A stretch of 64,000 bases of DNA, taken from NCBI GenBank assembly GCA_002347095.1, contig DDWZ01000011.1, positions 65,780-129,779 on the forward strand, given 5' to 3'. The notes beneath the pieces are model-generated. The model saw only the letters and a program-made list of their open reading frames with translations, ran no database searches and was not told the origin of the DNA. The DNA comes from Desulfobulbaceae bacterium UBA2273. GTDB taxonomy: Bacteria > Desulfobacterota > Desulfobulbia > Desulfobulbales > Desulfurivibrionaceae. Of the stretch, positions 54,333-63,407 are shown one piece after another. Position 1 is the first letter of the stretch; each line of letters starts with the position of its first letter. Made by a program: the position numbers and the translations under genes.

Positions 54333-55199
54333 ATGACGATCCGTTCCCGCATTGCACCGACCCCCAGCGGCCTGCTCCATCTTGGCAACGCGGTAAATTT
54401 TATTCTCACCTGGCTGATGGTGCGCAAGGCAGGCGGAACGCTACGCTTGCGCATCGATGATGCCGATTGCCTTCGCGCCAAGCCGGAATATCTTGAGGAT
54501 ATCTTCCGTCAGCTCGATTGGCTCAAAATCACCTGGGATGAGGGGCCGACGGGCCCGGACGACTTTCGCTCCCGGTTTTCCCAGCAGCTTAGGCAGGAGC
54601 GGTATCGGAGCTTTCTGGCCGAGCTGGGGCGGTTGGGGCATCTCTATCCCTGCAACTGCTCGCGCAGCACGATCAGGCAACTCGCGCCGGATGGGGTGTA
54701 TCCTGGTTTCTGCCGGGACCGCGCCGGAGCGTTTACGGCAGGGGAGGCGCAACGGGTGCGGGTGCCGGAGGGGAGCGTGTTTCGGGTGGAAGGGCAGGAG
54801 GTCGCGCTCTGCAACACGATGGGGGATTTTGTTCTCTGGCGGAAAGAGGACCTGCCTGCTTACCAATTGGTCAGCCTGGTCGATGATCTGGATGACCGGA
54901 TCAATCTCATTGTCCGCGGCCAGGACTTATTGCCTTCCACTGCGGCCCAGCTTTTTCTTGCCGGGTTGCATGGGAATAATTTTTTCGCGGAAACAACCTT
55001 TCTCCATCATCCCCTGGTGCTGGGTGAAGACGGCAGGAAGCTCTCCAAGTCGGACAACGCTTTGTCCCTGGCAGCCCTGCGGGAGAAAAAGCTTTCCCCG
55101 GTTCCAGTGTATCAGGAGGTGGCACGGCAGGTGGGGATTGAGCCGGATGGGATCGTTACCCTTGAGGATTTGCTTCTCAGGTTTAGGGAAATTTCTTGA
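54333..55199 (+). CDS. gluQ: Glutamyl-Q tRNA(Asp) synthetase-like protein
   Basis: A 288-residue class I synthetase catalytic domain without an anticodon-binding domain. The HIGH-equivalent is RIAPTPSGLLHLGNAVNF, the KMSKS-equivalent is GRKLSKSDNA, and a C-x-C...C zinc motif (CNCSRSTIRQ...YPGFC) matches the GluQ family, which attaches glutamate to queuosine in tRNA-Asp. ATG 54333 is chosen over 54327 because GGAG lies 7 nt from it. If tRNA-Asp lacks queuosine in this organism, another substrate is possible. Confidence 0.88.
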   Translation: MTIRSRIAPTPSGLLHLGNAVNFILTWLMVRKAGGTLRLRIDDADCLRAKPEYLEDIFRQLDWLKITWDEGPTGPDDFRSRFSQQLRQERYRSFLAELGRLGHLYPCNCSRSTIRQLAPDGVYPGFCRDRAGAFTAGEAQRVRVPEGSVFRVEGQEVALCNTMGDFVLWRKEDLPAYQLVSLVDDLDDRINLIVRGQDLLPSTAAQLFLAGLHGNNFFAETTFLHHPLVLGEDGRKLSKSDNALSLAALREKKLSPVPVYQEVARQVGIEPDGIVTLEDLLLRFREIS

Positions 55200-55224
55200 T
55201 TGGATTCATCCGGTAGGCCAGGGC

Positions 55225-55263
55225 TCTCTTTCTTCTTTTGGGCACGCAAAAGAAGAAAAAGGA
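55225..55263. repeat. Partial copy of the 34.85-kb interspersed element
   Basis: TTCTTCTTTTGGGCACGCAAAAGAAGAAA is identical to the right end of the 34850-35265 element. It sits in the intergenic space between gluQ and aat. Confidence 0.7.
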
Positions 55264-55291
55264 AACTACGCTAAGATTCTCCCCATCTTTT

Positions 55292-55975
55292 TCAGAGAGT
55301 ACTCCATGGGCCCAGCCGACTCGGCTTGGCCACTGCCCGGGCCAGCCGACTGGAAAACTCCTCCCCGGGAATCTCCCTGGCTCCCAGCCTCTGCAGATGC
55401 CCGGTGCCGACCTGGCAATCGATCAGCTCGAATTTCCAACCCTTCAGCCGCTCAACCAGTCCGGCCAAGGCTACCTTGGAGCTGTCGCGCACCAGGCTGA
55501 ACATGGATTCCCCGAAAAAGGCCGCGCCCAAGGAAACGCCGTACAACCCGCCGACCAGTTTTCCCCCCTGCCAGCATTCCACCGAATGGGCATGACCCAG
55601 GGCATGCAAATTCTGATACGCCTCGATCATCTCCGCACTGAGCCAGGTTCCCTCTCCCTCTTCAAGCCGGAGATGGGCGCACTGGTGAATAACCCCGGAA
55701 AAATCCGTGTCAAAGGTGAGGCGAAACACCTGCTGCCGGATGGTGCGTCCCAGCCGTTTGGACAGATGAAATTCTTCGGGAAACAGGACCAGGCGCGGAT
55801 TGGGCGACCACCAAAGGATCGGTTCGCCGGGGGAGTACCAGGGGAAGATGCCCTGCCGGTAGGCCAGCAGCAACCGCGCCACGGAAAGGTCGCCGCCCAC
55901 CGCCAGCAGGCCGTCTTCCTCGGCCAGGGCCGGAGGCGGAAAAAGCAGGCTGTTGCTCAGTTGGAAGACAGGCAT
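55292..55975 (-). CDS. aat: Leucyl/phenylalanyl-tRNA--protein transferase
   Basis: A 227-residue transferase that adds Leu or Phe to N-terminal Arg/Lys for the N-end rule pathway. Conserved segments are GLLAVGGDLSVARLLLAYRQGIFPWY, WWSPNPRLVL, GTWLSAEMIEAYQNLHALGHAHSVE and GESMFSLVRDSSKVALAGL. I start at ATG 55975 (MPVFQLSNSLLFPPP), the usual family N-terminus; the frame upstream is not conserved. It lies 61 nt downstream of the carbonic anhydrase gene on the same strand. Confidence 0.95.
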   Translation of the reverse strand: MPVFQLSNSLLFPPPALAEEDGLLAVGGDLSVARLLLAYRQGIFPWYSPGEPILWWSPNPRLVLFPEEFHLSKRLGRTIRQQVFRLTFDTDFSGVIHQCAHLRLEEGEGTWLSAEMIEAYQNLHALGHAHSVECWQGGKLVGGLYGVSLGAAFFGESMFSLVRDSSKVALAGLVERLKGWKFELIDCQVGTGHLQRLGAREIPGEEFSSRLARAVAKPSRLGPWSTL

Positions 55976-56036
55976 GGGATTGGCTGCGGATGGATAAGGA
56001 AAAAGGCCAAGAGGGAGGGGCCCTCGGCAGGCATGT

Positions 56037-56666
56037 TCAGGCGATCCGCTGGATGCGGGGGATCTCGTGGATGCCGGTGGTGCAAACATTGAGATCCCGA
56101 AGGATGCCGTCGCTCACCCGGTAGATCCAGCCGTGCACCGCCAGCTCCTGCCCGGACTTCCAGGCGTTCTGCACCATGGTCGTATGGCAGACGTTGGCCA
56201 CCTGTTCAACCACGTTCAATTCGCAGAGCAGGTCGAGCTTTTCTTTTTCGCTGGGCTGGGCATCGATTTCTTTCTGGTGAAACCGGTACACGTCCTTGAT
56301 GTGCCTCAGCCAGTTGTCGATGAGGCCGTGCTCGCTGTTTTCCAGGGCGGCGGTGATGCCGCCGCAATCGTAGTGGCCGCAGACGATGATGTGCTTGACC
56401 TTGAGCACATCCACCGCGTACTGGATCACCGAGAGGCAGTTGAGGTCGGTGTGGACCACCACGTTGGCGATGTTGCGGTGCACGAAGATCTCGCCCGGCA
56501 GCATGTTGACGATTTCGTTGGCAGGCACCCGGCTGTCGGCGCAGCCGATCCAGAGGTACTCGGGCCGTTGCTGGCTTGAGAGTTTGCTGAAAAAATCCGG
56601 GTCAGCCTTTTTGATGGCGGCTGCCCAGCTCTTGTTGTTATCGAAAAGATGCTTCAAAACCTGCAT
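56037..56666 (-). CDS. can: Beta-class carbonic anhydrase
   Basis: A 209-residue enzyme with the zinc site Cys42, Asp44 (CADSRVPANEIV), His98 and Cys101 (CGHYDCGG), at the same positions as E. coli Can. It interconverts CO2 and bicarbonate in the cytoplasm. AAGGAAATCC precedes the ATG. It is followed by aat and preceded by the HD-GYP gene, all on the minus strand. Confidence 0.96.
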   Translation of the reverse strand: MQVLKHLFDNNKSWAAAIKKADPDFFSKLSSQQRPEYLWIGCADSRVPANEIVNMLPGEIFVHRNIANVVVHTDLNCLSVIQYAVDVLKVKHIIVCGHYDCGGITAALENSEHGLIDNWLRHIKDVYRFHQKEIDAQPSEKEKLDLLCELNVVEQVANVCHTTMVQNAWKSGQELAVHGWIYRVSDGILRDLNVCTTGIHEIPRIQRIA

Positions 56667-56698
56667 GGATTTCCTTGAGGTGCGGTCAGTGGAGGGGA

Positions 56699-58138
56699 TC
56701 AGTTTCGGTTGGCGTTCATGGCGAAGGCGGTCAACTCGATGAGAAACTGGTTTAAGTTCTGGAGATCGTCGTGCCTGAGGACGATGTTGATCGCGCCCAG
56801 CACCTCCTTGCTTCGATCCGAACGCAGGGCCGAGATGAAGGCGAGGATCATCTCGCGGTCAAACAGCGTGTCGATTCCCTCGCACAGCGTCCGGAGGGCC
56901 TCTTCGACGGGCAGGGCGTCCCGGTAGGGGCGTTTGGAGGTCAGGGCGTCGAAGACATCCGCCACCGCGATGATCCGGCCGAACAGGGAGATGTCGGCGC
57001 CTGCCAGGCCGAGGGGGTAGCCGGTACCGTCCATGCGTTCGTGGTGCTGGGTCGCGCCATCGAGGATATGGGCTGGCAGCTTGATGGGTTGGAGGATTTT
57101 GTCGGTGAAGACCGGGTGCTTCTGGATCAGGCAGTACTCTTCGCTGGTGAGCTTGCCGGGTTTGCTCAAGATAAGTTCCGAGATGCCGATCTTGCCCAGA
57201 TCATGCATGTACCCGGCGATTTCCAGGTCGTTGAGCTGCTGGCTGTCGATGCCGAGTTCCCCGCCGATGGCCAGGGCGTACTTGGCCACCCGGAAGGAAT
57301 GGCCGTGGGTATACTCGTCCTTGGCATCGATGGCCGCGGCCAGGGCCTTGACCGTGTTCAGGTAGAGATCCTGGAGGCTGTCGTACAGGCGCAGGGTTTC
57401 AAAGGTAGGCGAGATGATGTTTTCGATGATGCCGACCAACTGTTTTTCGGAAGCGGAAAAAGCCCGGTGGTCGCCGGTGCGGATAAAGAGCATCTGGCCG
57501 CTTAACCCTTTTTTTTCCTTGATCGGCGAGTAGAGCAGCGAGGCGCCGTCCTCGCGGGTGCAGATGATGGTGGAGCCGGAGGCCGAGCGCTGCAGGTTGG
57601 CGCTCTGCCGGTTTGCGGCCACTTCCTCTTCCGTCATCCGGTGGGTGACGCGGATTTCCTCTCCCCACCTCCCCTTGGTCTGGATAAATCCCTGGTCCGC
57701 CTTGGTTGCGGTGGCGATTTCCTCCAGGATGATCTGGTAGCATTTTTTCAGGTCGTCGATGCCGATGATCTTCTTGGCAACCTTGACCAGGAAGTTCATC
57801 TGGCTGGCGAGTTGCAGCATCTCCTCGGTGGTTTCCTGGAGCTCGGTTTCCCGGAGGAGCTGGCTGTTCAGGGCCGCAAGGCAATAAAGGATGTGCGGTT
57901 CGGCCTGGTCAAGACGAGCCGGGTCTGGCGCGGCGCAGACAATCCCGCCGATGTTGGAGGGAAAGCGGAAGGGGTAGGCGCGGCTGGCCGGGGTGTCGTG
58001 CCCCTCGGGTTGCCGGCTTGCCACGGCCATTCCCTCGCTGTCGACCACGGTGACGGCAAGGTTGTGCGCTTCGGCGAGATAGTCGATTGATTGGTCCAGA
58101 AAAGCGGTGTCGAACAGATAGTCCCGAATAGAGGCCAT
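56699..58138 (-). CDS. HD-GYP cyclic-di-GMP phosphodiesterase with sensory N-terminus
   Basis: A 479-residue cytoplasmic protein. The N-terminal ~100 residues resemble a PocR-like ligand-binding sensor. A GAF-type domain spans about 130-265. A complete HD-GYP domain follows (HGHSFRVAKYALAIG, HDLGKIGI, HHERMDGTGYPLG with the GYP motif, ADVFDALTSKRPYRDALP). It should hydrolyse cyclic di-GMP and so oppose the GGDEF enzyme at 16.4 kb. It follows the receiver gene by 6 nt, and that receiver probably controls it. Confidence 0.9.
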   Translation of the reverse strand: MASIRDYLFDTAFLDQSIDYLAEAHNLAVTVVDSEGMAVASRQPEGHDTPASRAYPFRFPSNIGGIVCAAPDPARLDQAEPHILYCLAALNSQLLRETELQETTEEMLQLASQMNFLVKVAKKIIGIDDLKKCYQIILEEIATATKADQGFIQTKGRWGEEIRVTHRMTEEEVAANRQSANLQRSASGSTIICTREDGASLLYSPIKEKKGLSGQMLFIRTGDHRAFSASEKQLVGIIENIISPTFETLRLYDSLQDLYLNTVKALAAAIDAKDEYTHGHSFRVAKYALAIGGELGIDSQQLNDLEIAGYMHDLGKIGISELILSKPGKLTSEEYCLIQKHPVFTDKILQPIKLPAHILDGATQHHERMDGTGYPLGLAGADISLFGRIIAVADVFDALTSKRPYRDALPVEEALRTLCEGIDTLFDREMILAFISALRSDRSKEVLGAINIVLRHDDLQNLNQFLIELTAFAMNANRN

Positions 58139-58144
58139 GGCAGG

Positions 58145-58516
58145 TCAGTTCGTTCCGAGGATGTCGCGGATGGCCTGGGAAAGTTCTTCCCGGCAGATCG
58201 GCTTGTTTAAAAAGCCGATGCCGCCTGCCTCCTTGGCCTGCTCAATACTTTCTTCGCTCCCCAGAGCGGTGAAGAAGGCCACGGGGATATGGGTGGTGCG
58301 CTTGTCCGCCTTGATCTGCCAAGTTGCCTCAAAGCCACCCATGACCGGCATTTCGATGTCCATGATAATCATGTCCGGCTGGACTTCGACGGCCAGCTCG
58401 TAACCCAGGAGACCGTTTTCCGCGGTGATGGAGCGGTGTCCCAGTTGCTGGACAAGCTGGCTGACGATGCGCCGGATCATGGCGGAATCATCGACTATGA
58501 GGATGGTTTTAAACAT
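58145..58516 (-). CDS. CheY-like response regulator
   Basis: A 123-residue single receiver: VDDSAMIRRIV (acidic pocket), IIMDIEMPVMGG (phospho-Asp near 53), and the conserved Lys in FLNKPICREEL (about 105). It has no output domain and is cotranscribed with the HD-GYP gene downstream. No histidine kinase is adjacent. Confidence 0.92.
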   Translation of the reverse strand: MFKTILIVDDSAMIRRIVSQLVQQLGHRSITAENGLLGYELAVEVQPDMIIMDIEMPVMGGFEATWQIKADKRTTHIPVAFFTALGSEESIEQAKEAGGIGFLNKPICREELSQAIRDILGTN

Positions 58517-58670
58517 GAAGCATAACTCGCAACGTGTAAGGGGGATGTGGCCCCGGTGGACAATGCGCGTACTATACTCCTAAACCCGGAGGGAAGGCAA
58601 AAAAAATATGGGCCGCCCCTGTCTGGCCCGCGCTGGGCGGGGAAGTTCAGGCTGTTGTGAGGACGCCGGC

Positions 58671-59981
58671 CTATTTTTTTCCGGTCCGAATGGCCACGGA
58701 ATTGGCGTGGGCGGTGAGGCCTTCCAGTTTGGCGAGCAGTTGGATATGGCCGCTGTCCGCCTGGAGGGCTTCTTCGGAATAGGCGATCAGGCTGGATTTT
58801 TTGATGAAGGTTTCCACGCCCAACGCCGAGGAGAAGCGGGCCGTGCCCATGGTCGGCAGCACATGGTTGGGGCCGGCCAGATAATCTCCGGCGGATTCCG
58901 GGGTGTGACGGCCGAGAAAGATCGCCCCGGCATGGCGGACACGGGTCAGCCAGAGAAAGGGCTCGCTCACCATCAGCTCCAGATGCTCGGCGGCAATCTG
59001 GTTGGCCAGCAGGATCGCTTCCTCCAGATCCTTGGCCAGCAAAATCACCCCCCGTTCGCTCAAAGATTTTTTGGCGATCTCGGAGCGGGAGAGCTTGGCC
59101 AGTTGTTTTTTGAGCTCCACCACGATCTGTCCGGCCAGCTCCTCGCTGGTGGTGATGCACATGGCTTGGGCCTGCGGGTCGTGTTCCGCCTGGGCCAGCA
59201 TGTCGGCGGCGATGTAGGAGGGCACCCCGGTTTCGTCGGCAATGATCAGTACCTCGCTGGGCCCGGCGATCATGTCGATGCGCACCCTCCCTGCAACCTG
59301 GCGCTTGGCCTCGGTCACATACTGGTTGCCCGGGCCGACGATCACGTCCACCGGGGCTATGGTCTTGGTGCCGTAGGCCAGGGCTGCGATGGCCCAGGCG
59401 CTGCCCGCCTTGTAGATCTCGGTGATCCCGATCTCCTGGGCCGCCACCAGCAGGGCCGGGTTGATCGTGCCGTTTGCATCGGGCGGGGTCATCATCACCC
59501 GCCGTTCCACCCCGGCGATGGCCGCGGGGATGCCGTTCATCAGCACCGAGGAGACCAGGGGGGTTTTGCCGCCCTGACCGCCCGGTACATAGAGCCCGGC
59601 TGAGTCCACCGGATGCACGAGCCGGCCGGTGATGGCGCCGTCTTCCCGGGTCACCATCCAGGATTGTTCCCTCTCCCGCTCGTGAAAGGTATAGATGCGC
59701 TCGATGGCAAGCTCCAGGGTGTCCAGGAATTCCTCATCCACCGAGGCCATGGCCTCGTGCAGTTCTTCCTCGCTGACCCGGAGGTGTTTGACGCTCATCT
59801 CGGGTGCGTCAAACTTGCGAATGTATTCGATCAGCGCCTCGTCGCCGCGCTGGCGGATATCGTCGATGATTCCGGTCACGGTCTGTTGGCAGGCAGGGTC
59901 AGCCAGTTGGAACCGGTCGCGCAAACCGGCCAGGATCTCTTTGCCCTTGGCAGAGGTGGCGGAAACGGGGGTGATGATCAT
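58671..59981 (-). CDS. hisD: Histidinol dehydrogenase
   Basis: A 436-residue NAD-dependent, zinc-binding enzyme that oxidises L-histidinol to histidine in two steps. Conserved segments are [66 protein letters not shown] and [18 protein letters not shown]. The isolated position with no other his genes nearby suggests a dispersed pathway. It reads leftward from a repeat-rich region. Confidence 0.96.
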   Translation of the reverse strand: MIITPVSATSAKGKEILAGLRDRFQLADPACQQTVTGIIDDIRQRGDEALIEYIRKFDAPEMSVKHLRVSEEELHEAMASVDEEFLDTLELAIERIYTFHEREREQSWMVTREDGAITGRLVHPVDSAGLYVPGGQGGKTPLVSSVLMNGIPAAIAGVERRVMMTPPDANGTINPALLVAAQEIGITEIYKAGSAWAIAALAYGTKTIAPVDVIVGPGNQYVTEAKRQVAGRVRIDMIAGPSEVLIIADETGVPSYIAADMLAQAEHDPQAQAMCITTSEELAGQIVVELKKQLAKLSRSEIAKKSLSERGVILLAKDLEEAILLANQIAAEHLELMVSEPFLWLTRVRHAGAIFLGRHTPESAGDYLAGPNHVLPTMGTARFSSALGVETFIKKSSLIAYSEEALQADSGHIQLLAKLEGLTAHANSVAIRTGKK

Positions 59982-60076
59982 GGTTTGCCTCTATTGTTGA
60001 GCGGCAGGCGGAGATTGCGGTTCGCGCCAGTCCGTCGTGGTTTGTTAATCCGTCAGAGTCTATACCGTTCGCGGTG

Positions 60077-60352
60077 AGCCCTTCGACAAGCTCAGGCCGA
60101 ACGGCATCACATGGATACTATTCTCTCTATACCAGCGATTACAGGGGAAGAAAAGTCCTCTTCGCACAAGGAGCCAAGATTGCGCGGCCGTGCTTGGCAT
60201 TGCCAAGAGGCAGGGGAACGGATAAGCTGGAAGATGTGGGCCTTTGCAGGCTTTTTCCTCAAAGGGCTAATAGCCCTTCGACAGGCTCAGGGCGAACGGT
60301 GTTTTTCTTGAAATCATTGATTGTTCCGCTCGTGCTGAGCCTGTCGAAGCAC
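60077..60352. repeat. Cluster of three CTTCGACAGGCTCAGG repeats
   Basis: Direct copies at 60077-60104 and 60272-60299 (AGCCCTTCGACA.GCTCAGG.CGAACGG) and an inverted copy at 60325-60350 (GTGCTGAGCCTGTCGAAGCAC). The 440-bp gap between hisD and the MFS gene contains nothing else I can name. A degenerate copy lies at 1-51. This is a widespread intergenic repeat family. Confidence 0.8.
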
Positions 60353-60424
60353 AATAACGCTTTTATAAGAAGCCAAGCCGCCTCGTGCGATGCGGCGGGA
60401 ATGACCGACTGACAGGACATATCC

Positions 60425-61807
60425 ATGTTTGGCGCATATCTTACGGCGGTGCGGGAGCTTCCCCGCCCGCCCCGTCTTTTTCTGATCTTCACGGCGGTCA
60501 ATGTCTTTTCCTGGCAATGCATCGCCGGGCCGGCCATGGTCCTCTTTGCCCGGGCCCTCAATATGCCCCCGGCCTGGGTGGGGCTGCTGCTTTCCTTTCT
60601 CCCCATTTCCATGCTGCTGGTGGTGTTCACCGTGCCTTTGGTGGAGTGGCTTGGCCCCCGAAGGCTGCTGCTGTGGACCTGGCTTGCCAGAAATGTCCTG
60701 GCCCTGTCGGTTTTTTTTATCCCCTGGGCAATAAGCCGCTGGGGCGAGGCAGGAGGCTGGCAGGTACTGCTCTTCGCCACTCTGGCTTTTTCCCTCATCC
60801 GGGCCGTGGGCGTGGGCGCCTGGTACCCGTGGCTGCACGAGATCGTCCCCCGGCCGCTCCTCGGTTCTTACCTCTCCATCGAAGCCGCCATGAGCCAGTT
60901 GATCATCATCGCCCTGGCCCTGGCCATGGCCCTGATCCTCGGATTGGGACAGGGGTTGAGCCGCTTTTTTCTCCTGTCTGCGGCGGGCATCGGCGCAGGC
61001 TTTTGGAGCGTGCAGCTTATCGGAAAGATCCCGGGCGGCGAGCGTGTCGCAGTAACGGATTTCAGACTCTCCGGCCGGAGCCCCTCCTTGCGACAGGCGC
61101 TGGCGGATCAAGAGTACCGCCGCTTTTTCGTCCTCGCCATGCTTGGCACCGGTTCGGTCATGTGGCTCAATGCCGCTTCGGTGATGTATCTGCGCGACAT
61201 GCTCTTCTATTCCGAGACCAAGATCATGCTGCTCTTTGCCGCAGGCGGGATCGGGGTGGCCTGTACCGTCCGTTTCTGGGGCAGGGCCGCCGACCGTTTC
61301 GGCAGCGTCCCGGCCATGATCCAGCTCCTGGGTGCGCATGCGCTGCTGGCTTTTTGCTGGTGGGGGCTGCTGCCGGGTGGCCGGATAACTGGGCTGCTGG
61401 CAGTACCGGTCATCGTTTTCACCACGATTTTCAATGCCGCCTTCACCATGGTCAGCGCCAGCGGCATGCTCCGCCGGGTGCGCGACGAGGGGAGGGTGGC
61501 CTACACCAGCCTCTGGATACTCGGGGTCTCCACCGCCAACGGGTTGCCGCCGATCTTGGCGGGGCTGCTCATTGATTATTGGGGGATGGGTGGCTTCCGC
61601 CTCTGTTTTCTCATCGCCGGCTGTATCGGCCTGGCCGCGGCCGGGTTCATGTTCGGACTGTCGACGGAAGAAGGCAAGCCGCCCCTGCACGAGTTGCGGC
61701 ATCTGATCCAGCCGAGCCAGCCCTTGCGTTCTCTGGCCAGGGTTTTTTGGATTACCTTGGGATTTGGGGAAAAGAAGGGAGGGAAAACAGGCGGGGATGG
61801 TCGGTGA
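60425..61807 (+). CDS. MFS transporter
   Basis: A 460-residue membrane protein with about twelve hydrophobic segments arranged 6+6, split by a short cytoplasmic loop (ERVAVTDFRLSGRSPSLRQ). Loop 2-3 contains EWLGPRRLLLWTWLARN, and the corresponding second-half loop RFWGRAADRFGSVPAM carries the MFS-like DRxG pattern. The C-terminal ~50 residues are hydrophilic. I cannot name the substrate from sequence, and it has no biosynthetic neighbours. Confidence 0.8.
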   Translation: MFGAYLTAVRELPRPPRLFLIFTAVNVFSWQCIAGPAMVLFARALNMPPAWVGLLLSFLPISMLLVVFTVPLVEWLGPRRLLLWTWLARNVLALSVFFIPWAISRWGEAGGWQVLLFATLAFSLIRAVGVGAWYPWLHEIVPRPLLGSYLSIEAAMSQLIIIALALAMALILGLGQGLSRFFLLSAAGIGAGFWSVQLIGKIPGGERVAVTDFRLSGRSPSLRQALADQEYRRFFVLAMLGTGSVMWLNAASVMYLRDMLFYSETKIMLLFAAGGIGVACTVRFWGRAADRFGSVPAMIQLLGAHALLAFCWWGLLPGGRITGLLAVPVIVFTTIFNAAFTMVSASGMLRRVRDEGRVAYTSLWILGVSTANGLPPILAGLLIDYWGMGGFRLCFLIAGCIGLAAAGFMFGLSTEEGKPPLHELRHLIQPSQPLRSLARVFWITLGFGEKKGGKTGGDGR

Positions 61808-62015
61808 ACCGAGAGAGGCCAAGCACGTCCCCAGTCTCCCCGGTTTAAAGGTCACGACGCGGCTACTCACGGCGATTGACCCTGCAACACGGCTTCACCT
61901 GGCCTTGTGAAGAAAAATTGTAACGCAACTCGCCCAAGAGGAACGTTTCTGCTACTGTTAAAATATAGATAGGCGTTGTAATTCCGTTTTAAGAAACAGC
62001 ATCCCCCAGGCCGCC

Positions 62016-62618
62016 ATGCGAAAAAAAACAATTTGTATTCCCATGCTTCTTGTGCTGTTCAGCTTCTGCTGGCTGGCCGGACCAGTCGCGAGCGCGGCGG
62101 CCCGTAATGAATCGCGCTCCGTTGGACAACCCGCCATCGATGTTGCCAGGCTGGAAATGAGAATCCATGACCTGATCAACCAGGAGCGGAAGAATGCAGG
62201 GCTGCCGACTCTGGCATGGAGCCAACCCCTGCAACAAATCGCCCGCAATTACAGTCAGGATATGGCGACGCGGAATTTTTTCTCCCACATCGATCCGGAA
62301 GGCCGCAATTTCGTCCAGCGTTACCGGCGGGCCGGATTCAAGTGCGCCGTCAGAACGGGTTTCTTCTTTGGCATTAGAACCAATCTGGGAGGAGAAAACA
62401 TTGCCTATAATCATCTCTCCAGCGCCATCGTGCACCGAAAGGGGCAAACAATGACCTCCGGGGAGGCGGAGGAGCAGTTTGCCGCCGCCGTAGTCAGGCA
62501 ATGGATGACGAGCTCCAGCCATCGGCAGAATATCCTGACCCGTCACTACCGGCGGGAGGGGATCGGCGTCGCCATCGGGAAGAACGGCAAGGTGCTGATC
62601 ACCCAGAATTTTTGTTGA
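62016..62618 (+). CDS. Secreted CAP/SCP-domain protein
   Basis: A 200-residue protein with signal peptide MRKKTICIPMLLVLFSFCWLAGPVASA and a CAP domain: HDLINQERKNAGLPTLAWSQPLQQIA, NYSQDMATRNFFSHIDPEG (active-site-like His), GGENIAYNH and SSSHRQNILTRHYRREGIGVAIG. Bacterial CAP proteins of the YkwD type are secreted; their biochemical role is unknown. An AT-rich segment (TGTTAAAATATAGAT, near 61955) upstream may hold its promoter. Confidence 0.9.
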   Translation: MRKKTICIPMLLVLFSFCWLAGPVASAAARNESRSVGQPAIDVARLEMRIHDLINQERKNAGLPTLAWSQPLQQIARNYSQDMATRNFFSHIDPEGRNFVQRYRRAGFKCAVRTGFFFGIRTNLGGENIAYNHLSSAIVHRKGQTMTSGEAEEQFAAAVVRQWMTSSSHRQNILTRHYRREGIGVAIGKNGKVLITQNFC

Positions 62619-62680
62619 GTGCGTGCCGCGGCTGGTGAGCGATGGGAAAAGAGGCGGAAAAAAGTTGGGACATTCATGCT

Positions 62681-62793
62681 ATTGCTTCGGTGGTTAAATA
62701 TCTAAGCCGTCATTCCCGCGAAGGCGGGAATCCAGAGGGATGGATGCCCGACGAAAGCATTCGGGCATGACGTATTTACTCGCCGGATCAATA
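62681..62793. repeat. ~112-bp interspersed element, right copy (inverted)
   Basis: Reverse complement of the 1272-1385 element, with the same order of TTGCTTCGGTGGTTAAATAT, GTCATTCCCGCGAAGGCGGGA and GCATTCGGGCATGACGTATT. Differences are few. It fills the gap between the CAP and DUF167 genes. Confidence 0.85.
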
Positions 62794-62798
62794 AGAGA

Positions 62799-63101
62799 CT
62801 AAAACAACTTCTGCTGCCCGATAACCCCTGGCAGCCGCTGGGGAGATTTGATCCTCAGCACCTTGTTGACATTCATCCTGCCGGTCACGACCTCAATATC
62901 TTTCACCGAAACCCCAAACTCCTCGGCCAGGAAGCGCACCATGTAGTCGGTCGCCTTTCCCCCCCGCGGCACAGCCTTGACGCTGACGCAGAGTTGATGG
63001 CCTTTTACCTTGCCGATGGCATCTTTCTTGGCATTGGGAGTGCCGAGGATATTGAGGACCAGAACATCGCCGTCCCAAGTGTAAAAAGGTCTTTGCGTCA
63101 T
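62799..63101 (-). CDS. DUF167 (YggU-like) protein
   Basis: A 100-residue protein of the DUF167/UPF0235 family: LNILGTPNAKKDAIGKVKGHQLCVSVKAVPRGGKATDYMVRFLAEEFGVSVKDIEVVTGRMNVNKVLRI. The family has an alpha/beta fold; its function is unknown. The start at 63101 (MTQRPFYTWDG) fits the family N-terminus and lies 6 nt after the stop of the aldo/keto reductase fragment. Confidence 0.85.
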   Translation of the reverse strand: MTQRPFYTWDGDVLVLNILGTPNAKKDAIGKVKGHQLCVSVKAVPRGGKATDYMVRFLAEEFGVSVKDIEVVTGRMNVNKVLRIKSPQRLPGVIGQQKLF

Positions 63102-63106
63102 TCCTC

Positions 63107-63367
63107 TTATCCCATCGGGTACAGAATCTCTTGATTGATGCTGTCGCACTCTTGCAGGAGTTCTGGCGAAAGGATCGTTTCCGAGGCTCTGAGGGTATCG
63201 TCCAGTTGCGAAGGATGCGTTGCCCCGACGATGGTGCTGGGGACAAAATCAAAGCTGAGCGTCCATGCCGCCGCCATTTCTACAGCTAACGCAAAGCTAA
63301 GACGCGCGCCTAGCTTGGGTTGAGTAAGTTCGAGTTGTGTATTGAGATGGCCAAGCCGATTAAGCAT
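63107..63367 (-). pseudogene. Truncated aldo/keto reductase, C-terminal fragment
   Basis: 86 codons ending the barrel of a Tas-type aldo/keto reductase: KLGARLSFALAVEMAAAWTLSFDFVPSTIVGATHPSQLDDTLRASETILSPELLQECDSIN matches the last helices and strands of the family. The catalytic N-terminal ~250 residues (Asp-Tyr-Lys-His) are missing. The break is exactly at the palindromic centre of the neighbouring attC half-site, so integron cassette insertion or deletion removed the rest. Confidence 0.75.
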
Positions 63368-63368
63368 A

Positions 63369-63407
63369 GCGCAAGCTTGCGCGTCGTGCTTGAGCGTATT
63401 GTTAGGC
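63369..63407 (-). other. attC half-site at cassette 3' end
   Basis: On the minus strand GCCTAACAATACGCTCAAGC onward, through GACGCGCAAGCTTGCGC, matches the 5' half of a typical attC (R'' GCCTAAC, L'', central stem). The complementary L'/R' half with GTTRRRY is absent; aldo/keto reductase sequence starts instead. Confidence 0.75.
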
